Shown here piece by piece: positions 61,250 to 64,000 of a stretch of DNA of 64,000 bases (its first letter is position 1; each line of letters opens with the position of its first letter). The notes under the pieces are model-generated. The model made no database searches, was not told where the DNA came from, and was given only the letters and a program-made list of their open reading frames with translations. Both the position numbers and the translations under genes were made by a program. This DNA is from Caldilineaceae bacterium SB0661_bin_32 (GTDB lineage: Bacteria; Chloroflexota; Anaerolineae; Caldilineales; Caldilineaceae), in assembly GCA_009841235.1 (NCBI GenBank), contig VXMH01000076.1, forward strand, positions 1 to 64,000, written 5' to 3'.

Positions 61250-62178
61250 TTAACTATCTATTGGAGCCTTATGCTCGTTGGGAAAGGCCAATTGCTTGAT
61301 TTGCAGATAGTCAGGTACGCCCAAGAGGCGGTTGATATGAATGCAGAGGGTATGTGCAGTCAATTTCGTGTATAGGCGTGCACAAAGGCCTCTGAGAGTG
61401 TGAGCGTGGTTGGTTTCAATCGAGAATTGTGCGTTGAGTTGGCTGGTGACTGTTTCGATGATTTGGCGGACGGCGTCGTAGATGCGAGAGACGAATGTGG
61501 GGATCTGTTTTTTCTGGTTTTTGCGCGTCTTGGTGAGCAGGCGGATGCGATTGTATTGCCAGAGTTCCTCACCTGTCGGTGCACTGACGTAGGCCTTGTC
61601 GCCGATGACGATGCGGTTGTCGTTTTCGGCAAGGAGTTCGCGACCGACAGCCAAGTCACGCTCGCTAGCCGGAGCTAACTCGAAGTCGATAATGAGGCCA
61701 CCCATCGTGATCAGCATAGGCAGCTTGAAACCGAGGATCATCATCTTCCTGGAGGGAACGGGCCCAAAATCGGCCCCCAATCGGACCATTTGGCACGCGA
61801 TTGCGGCGCCAGATGGAATTGGCCCACAGGAATGGGCAGGCTATCGATTACACAATGCGCGTCCCGATAGATCTCCATCCTGGCCAACATCTTGCGTCGC
61901 ATTTCATTGATAATCCACATCAAGTGCCGTCGTCGCCGATTGAAGCGGCCCTGCTCCGGTATGATGGGAAATTTATCCCGATATGCCTGCATATGACTGA
62001 GTAACTCTGTTTCCACATCCCATCCCAGACATTCGCCAACGGGACAAATCGCGATCAATTCACTGTCGCTACACTCAGGCTCCCGCCCCGGTCGTCTTAA
62101 ATGTCCTTCCAATTCCTTGCACATGTCGTCAAGGAGCACATACACCCATAGACAGAAGTCGCCAGAGTGGGCTATCAC
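61250..62178 (-). mobile_element. IS982-like transposase, broken by a frameshift
   Basis: Two overlapping minus-strand frames (62178-61741 and 61789-61250) together encode one IS982-type DDE transposase. The first holds VIDSLPIPVGQF (first catalytic Asp); the second holds GFKLPMLI, VIGDKAYVS (second Asp) and FSIETNHAHTL (Glu), ending near HINRLLG. The break lies in 61741-61789, near a run of five G on the minus strand. A single intact frame is usual for IS982, so this copy is probably inactive. Clear terminal repeats were not found. Confidence 0.8.
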
Positions 62179-62190
62179 TCGGTTGGTCCT

Positions 62191-62240
62191 CCTGGTGAGA
62201 TACCTTGGTTGGTCGAGACTTCCAAAGTTATCTCACCAGG
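62191..62240. repeat. 12-bp inverted repeat upstream of the class III aminotransferase
   Basis: CCTGGTGAGATA (62191-62202) and TATCTCACCAGG (62229-62240) are perfect complements separated by 26 bases. It may be an operator, a terminal part of the IS982-like element, or a hairpin; I cannot choose between these. No matching sequence was found at the other end of the element. Confidence 0.5.
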
Positions 62241-62289
62241 GGACTCTTTTCATACAGTAACTAGCATACGGCCCTATTGAGGAAAAGCA

Positions 62290-63573
62290 GTGAGCAAAGC
62301 CGACGATCTCTATGAATTTGCTTCGGGTTATCTGGTTGGTGGGCTGTGTGGATCTGGCCGCCTGAACCACGCCCTGGGCCAGCCCTTCTACGTCACCCAA
62401 GGGGAGGGCAGCAAGGTCTATGATTTGGAGGGACGGGAGTATGTGGACTTACATATGTCTTTCGGAGCCTCGTTCCTGGGCCATGGCCACCCCAAGGTGC
62501 GGGCAGCCATTGCCAAGGCCCTGGATTTGGGCATCATCTGTTCTCATGAAACGCCGTACCATAGCCAGCTGGCCAAGAAACTGGTGGATATTCTGCCCTG
62601 CGCTGATCTCGTACGCTTCACCATGTCTGGGACAGAGACGACCTATTATCTCCTTCGCTTGGCCCGAGAGTACACAGGCAAGGACAAGATTGTAAAGTTC
62701 GAAGGCCATTTCCACGGCTATCACGACTACTTGCAGTACAATCATTCTCCTGCGTCAGGCCAAGGTTTACCAAGAATCCGCCGCGAGAGCGGCGGCGTCC
62801 CCAATGGTCTTGATGAGCTGGTGATCGTCCTGCCATTCAATGATCTCAAGAGGCTTGAGGAAACCCTCGACCGCCGGAGTGATGAGATCGCTGCCGTCAT
62901 CCTCGAACCCATTAACTACAACAGTGGTGGGATCCGGCCCAGACCGGGCTATTTAGAGGCCATGCGTGACTTGACAACAGCCAACGATGTTGTCCTCATC
63001 TTTGACGAGATCCTGTCCGCATTCCGAACCGGGCCGGGCTGTGCTCAGGCTTATCTGGGGGTGACGCCTGATCTTTGTGCTGTGGGTAAGGCCCTGGGCG
63101 GGGGGATGCCTATCAGCGTCTTTGCCGGCAAACGGGAGATCATGGCGGACATTGCTCCTCTGGGGCAAGCCCAGCACAGTGGCACTTATCCTGGTCACCT
63201 CACGGCCGTTATGGCTGCAAATGCAGTTCTGGATGAGATTACCCAGTTCGACTTTTACGAGAAGTTGCTGGGGCGATGTGACGATCTGTACGAGGGTATC
63301 CGCGAGATAATTGCCCGGACAGGGGTGAGGTGTTGGCTCCAGGCGATTGGGGCCGAATTTTGCTTACTTTTCGGCCTGGATGAGGAGCCCACCGACTATG
63401 CCACGGTGGCCCAGAGCGACACGAGGCTACTCCATCAGTTCTGTGCCGCCGCCCTGCGTCATGGCATTCACTTTCACAGTGGTCTGCACCTGAGCATGTC
63501 CTCGGCCCACACCAAAGAGGATGTAGATCGAGCGCTCGAGGGCATAGAAGCAGCCATGCGAGAGATTGTTTAA
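62290..63573 (+). CDS. Class III aminotransferase (glutamate-1-semialdehyde aminomutase-like)
   Basis: A 427-residue fold-type I PLP enzyme of the class III family, close in pattern to glutamate-1-semialdehyde aminomutase. Motifs are YVDLHMSFGASFLGHGHP, FTMSGTETTYYLLRLAREYTG, VLIFDEILSAFRTGPG and the PLP lysine in CAVGKALGGGMP. The island context favours a catabolic transaminase over a heme-pathway role. A GTG start follows GAGGAAAAGC. The MlrC-type gene starts 23 bases downstream, and such pairs are common in peptide or amide catabolism loci. Confidence 0.9.
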   Translation: MSKADDLYEFASGYLVGGLCGSGRLNHALGQPFYVTQGEGSKVYDLEGREYVDLHMSFGASFLGHGHPKVRAAIAKALDLGIICSHETPYHSQLAKKLVDILPCADLVRFTMSGTETTYYLLRLAREYTGKDKIVKFEGHFHGYHDYLQYNHSPASGQGLPRIRRESGGVPNGLDELVIVLPFNDLKRLEETLDRRSDEIAAVILEPINYNSGGIRPRPGYLEAMRDLTTANDVVLIFDEILSAFRTGPGCAQAYLGVTPDLCAVGKALGGGMPISVFAGKREIMADIAPLGQAQHSGTYPGHLTAVMAANAVLDEITQFDFYEKLLGRCDDLYEGIREIIARTGVRCWLQAIGAEFCLLFGLDEEPTDYATVAQSDTRLLHQFCAAALRHGIHFHSGLHLSMSSAHTKEDVDRALEGIEAAMREIV

Positions 63574-63596
63574 GAAATTATTTTAAGGAGTCGACC

Positions 63597-64000
63597 ATGC
63601 GACTGGCTGCCGGTTATATCTTGCAAGAAGCAAACACCTTTTCACCACTTGAGACCACACTCGATGATTTCCGAGCGGACCACCTCTGCTTGGGGGACGA
63701 GATTTTGCAACGGTTTCGTGGCACAAACACGGAAATGGCCGGCTTCATCGATGCTGCTCAAGCGGAGGGGGTCGAATTTTTGCCTATTATTGGGGCCCGG
63801 GCTATCTCTTCTGGACGGCTTACCCATGAGGCTTACAATTTTATCAAGACCAACCTCCTGGCCGGTCTGCAAGAGGCCGGTCAGTTGGACGGGATCTTAC
63901 TGGCTCTGCATGGTTCTATGGCCGTGGAGGAACTTGATGATCCTGAGGGTGATTTGCTGGCTGCCGCCCGTGACCTGGTAGGAGAGGATCTGCCGCTGGT
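63597..64000 (+). CDS. MlrC-type M81 metallopeptidase (N-terminal part, cut by window end)
   Basis: The first 134 residues of an M81-family metallopeptidase (MlrC/DUF1485 N-terminal domain). The start MRLAAGYILQEANTFSPL and GILLALHGSMAVEELDDPEGDLL are diagnostic; the LHGSM and DDPEG segments belong to the zinc site. MlrC hydrolyses linearised microcystin, but relatives act on other amides. The start at 63597 follows TAAGGAG. The gene continues beyond base 64000, so its length and C terminus cannot be judged. Confidence 0.9.
   Translation, partial: MRLAAGYILQEANTFSPLETTLDDFRADHLCLGDEILQRFRGTNTEMAGFIDAAQAEGVEFLPIIGARAISSGRLTHEAYNFIKTNLLAGLQEAGQLDGILLALHGSMAVEELDDPEGDLLAAARDLVGEDLPL

Noticed and set aside
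62290..63573. Naming the class III aminotransferase hemL
   Set aside because: It sits in a catabolic island with an MlrC peptidase and no heme genes, and this subgroup includes many other aminotransferases.

Overview
This is a GC-rich bacterial chromosome segment with 50 protein-coding genes I can support, plus two gene remnants and a broken insertion sequence. No rRNA, tRNA or CRISPR array was seen. The gene mix suggests a Chloroflexota bacterium, possibly a Caldilinea- or Anaerolinea-like marine or host-associated lineage. The pointers are an F420-dependent NADPH reductase, a nickel superoxide dismutase with its own protease, LysM/FG-GAP-like surface proteins, PhyH dioxygenases paired with Gfo/Idh dehydrogenases, FadN/FadA beta-oxidation genes and a HEPN-MNT pair. 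The taxonomic call is an inference, not a measurement.

Layout. 0.1-5.1 kb: five co-directional genes (PhyH, Gfo/Idh, PhyH, alpha/beta hydrolase, Gfo/Idh) that look like one unassigned catabolic or tailoring pathway; the second PhyH protein has Gly where the iron-binding Asp should be. 5.1-9.7 kb (minus): a fadN-fadA beta-oxidation unit with a HEPN-MNT toxin-antitoxin-like pair between the two genes. 9.8-18.4 kb: a TauE-type exporter, two PLP aminotransferases, a DUF433/DUF5615 toxin-antitoxin pair, adenine deaminase, ribokinase, an M20 peptidase and a DUF1232 protein. 18.6-24.3 kb: an unrecognised 520-residue protein and a family 5 solute-binding protein with two permeases but no ATPases. 24.3-25.3 kb (minus): nickel SOD and its maturation protease, separated by three hairpins. 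25.6-33.5 kb: a GNAT protein, an RlmD-like methyltransferase with substituted catalytic motifs, a large duplicated LysM protein, a C-terminally truncated glycosyltransferase and an epimerase. 33.8-38.7 kb: SsnA-like amidohydrolase, F420 reductase and a DUF1998 helicase carrying an HNH module. 38.7-50.1 kb (all minus): RNase HII, a coupled epimerase pair, an ABC-2 exporter, an M16 peptidase homologue without its zinc motif, HolA, a DUF6391-like protein, transketolase and an ABC half-transporter with a reduced membrane domain.

50.2-64 kb looks compositionally different (AT-richer by eye) and is an accessory island. It starts after REP-like repeats with a near-consensus sigma-70 promoter and an overlapping perfect palindrome, a likely IclR operator. 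It continues on the plus strand: IclR regulator, epimerase, a sugar-isomerase stump, an acetolactate-synthase-like ThDP enzyme, Gfo/Idh dehydrogenase, DegT aminotransferase, M24 peptidase, TIM-barrel sugar isomerase, a solute-binding lipoprotein, a 150-bp inverted-repeat element, a frameshifted IS982-like element, a class III aminotransferase, and an MlrC-type M81 metallopeptidase cut by the window end. The enzyme classes resemble inositol or aminocyclitol catabolism (dehydrogenase, TIM-barrel isomerase/dehydratase, ThDP hydrolase/lyase, PLP transaminase), but no substrate can be assigned from sequence alone. Best candidates for undescribed biology are this IclR island, the PhyH/Gfo-Idh cluster with its HxG enzyme, and the HNH-containing DUF1998 helicase.
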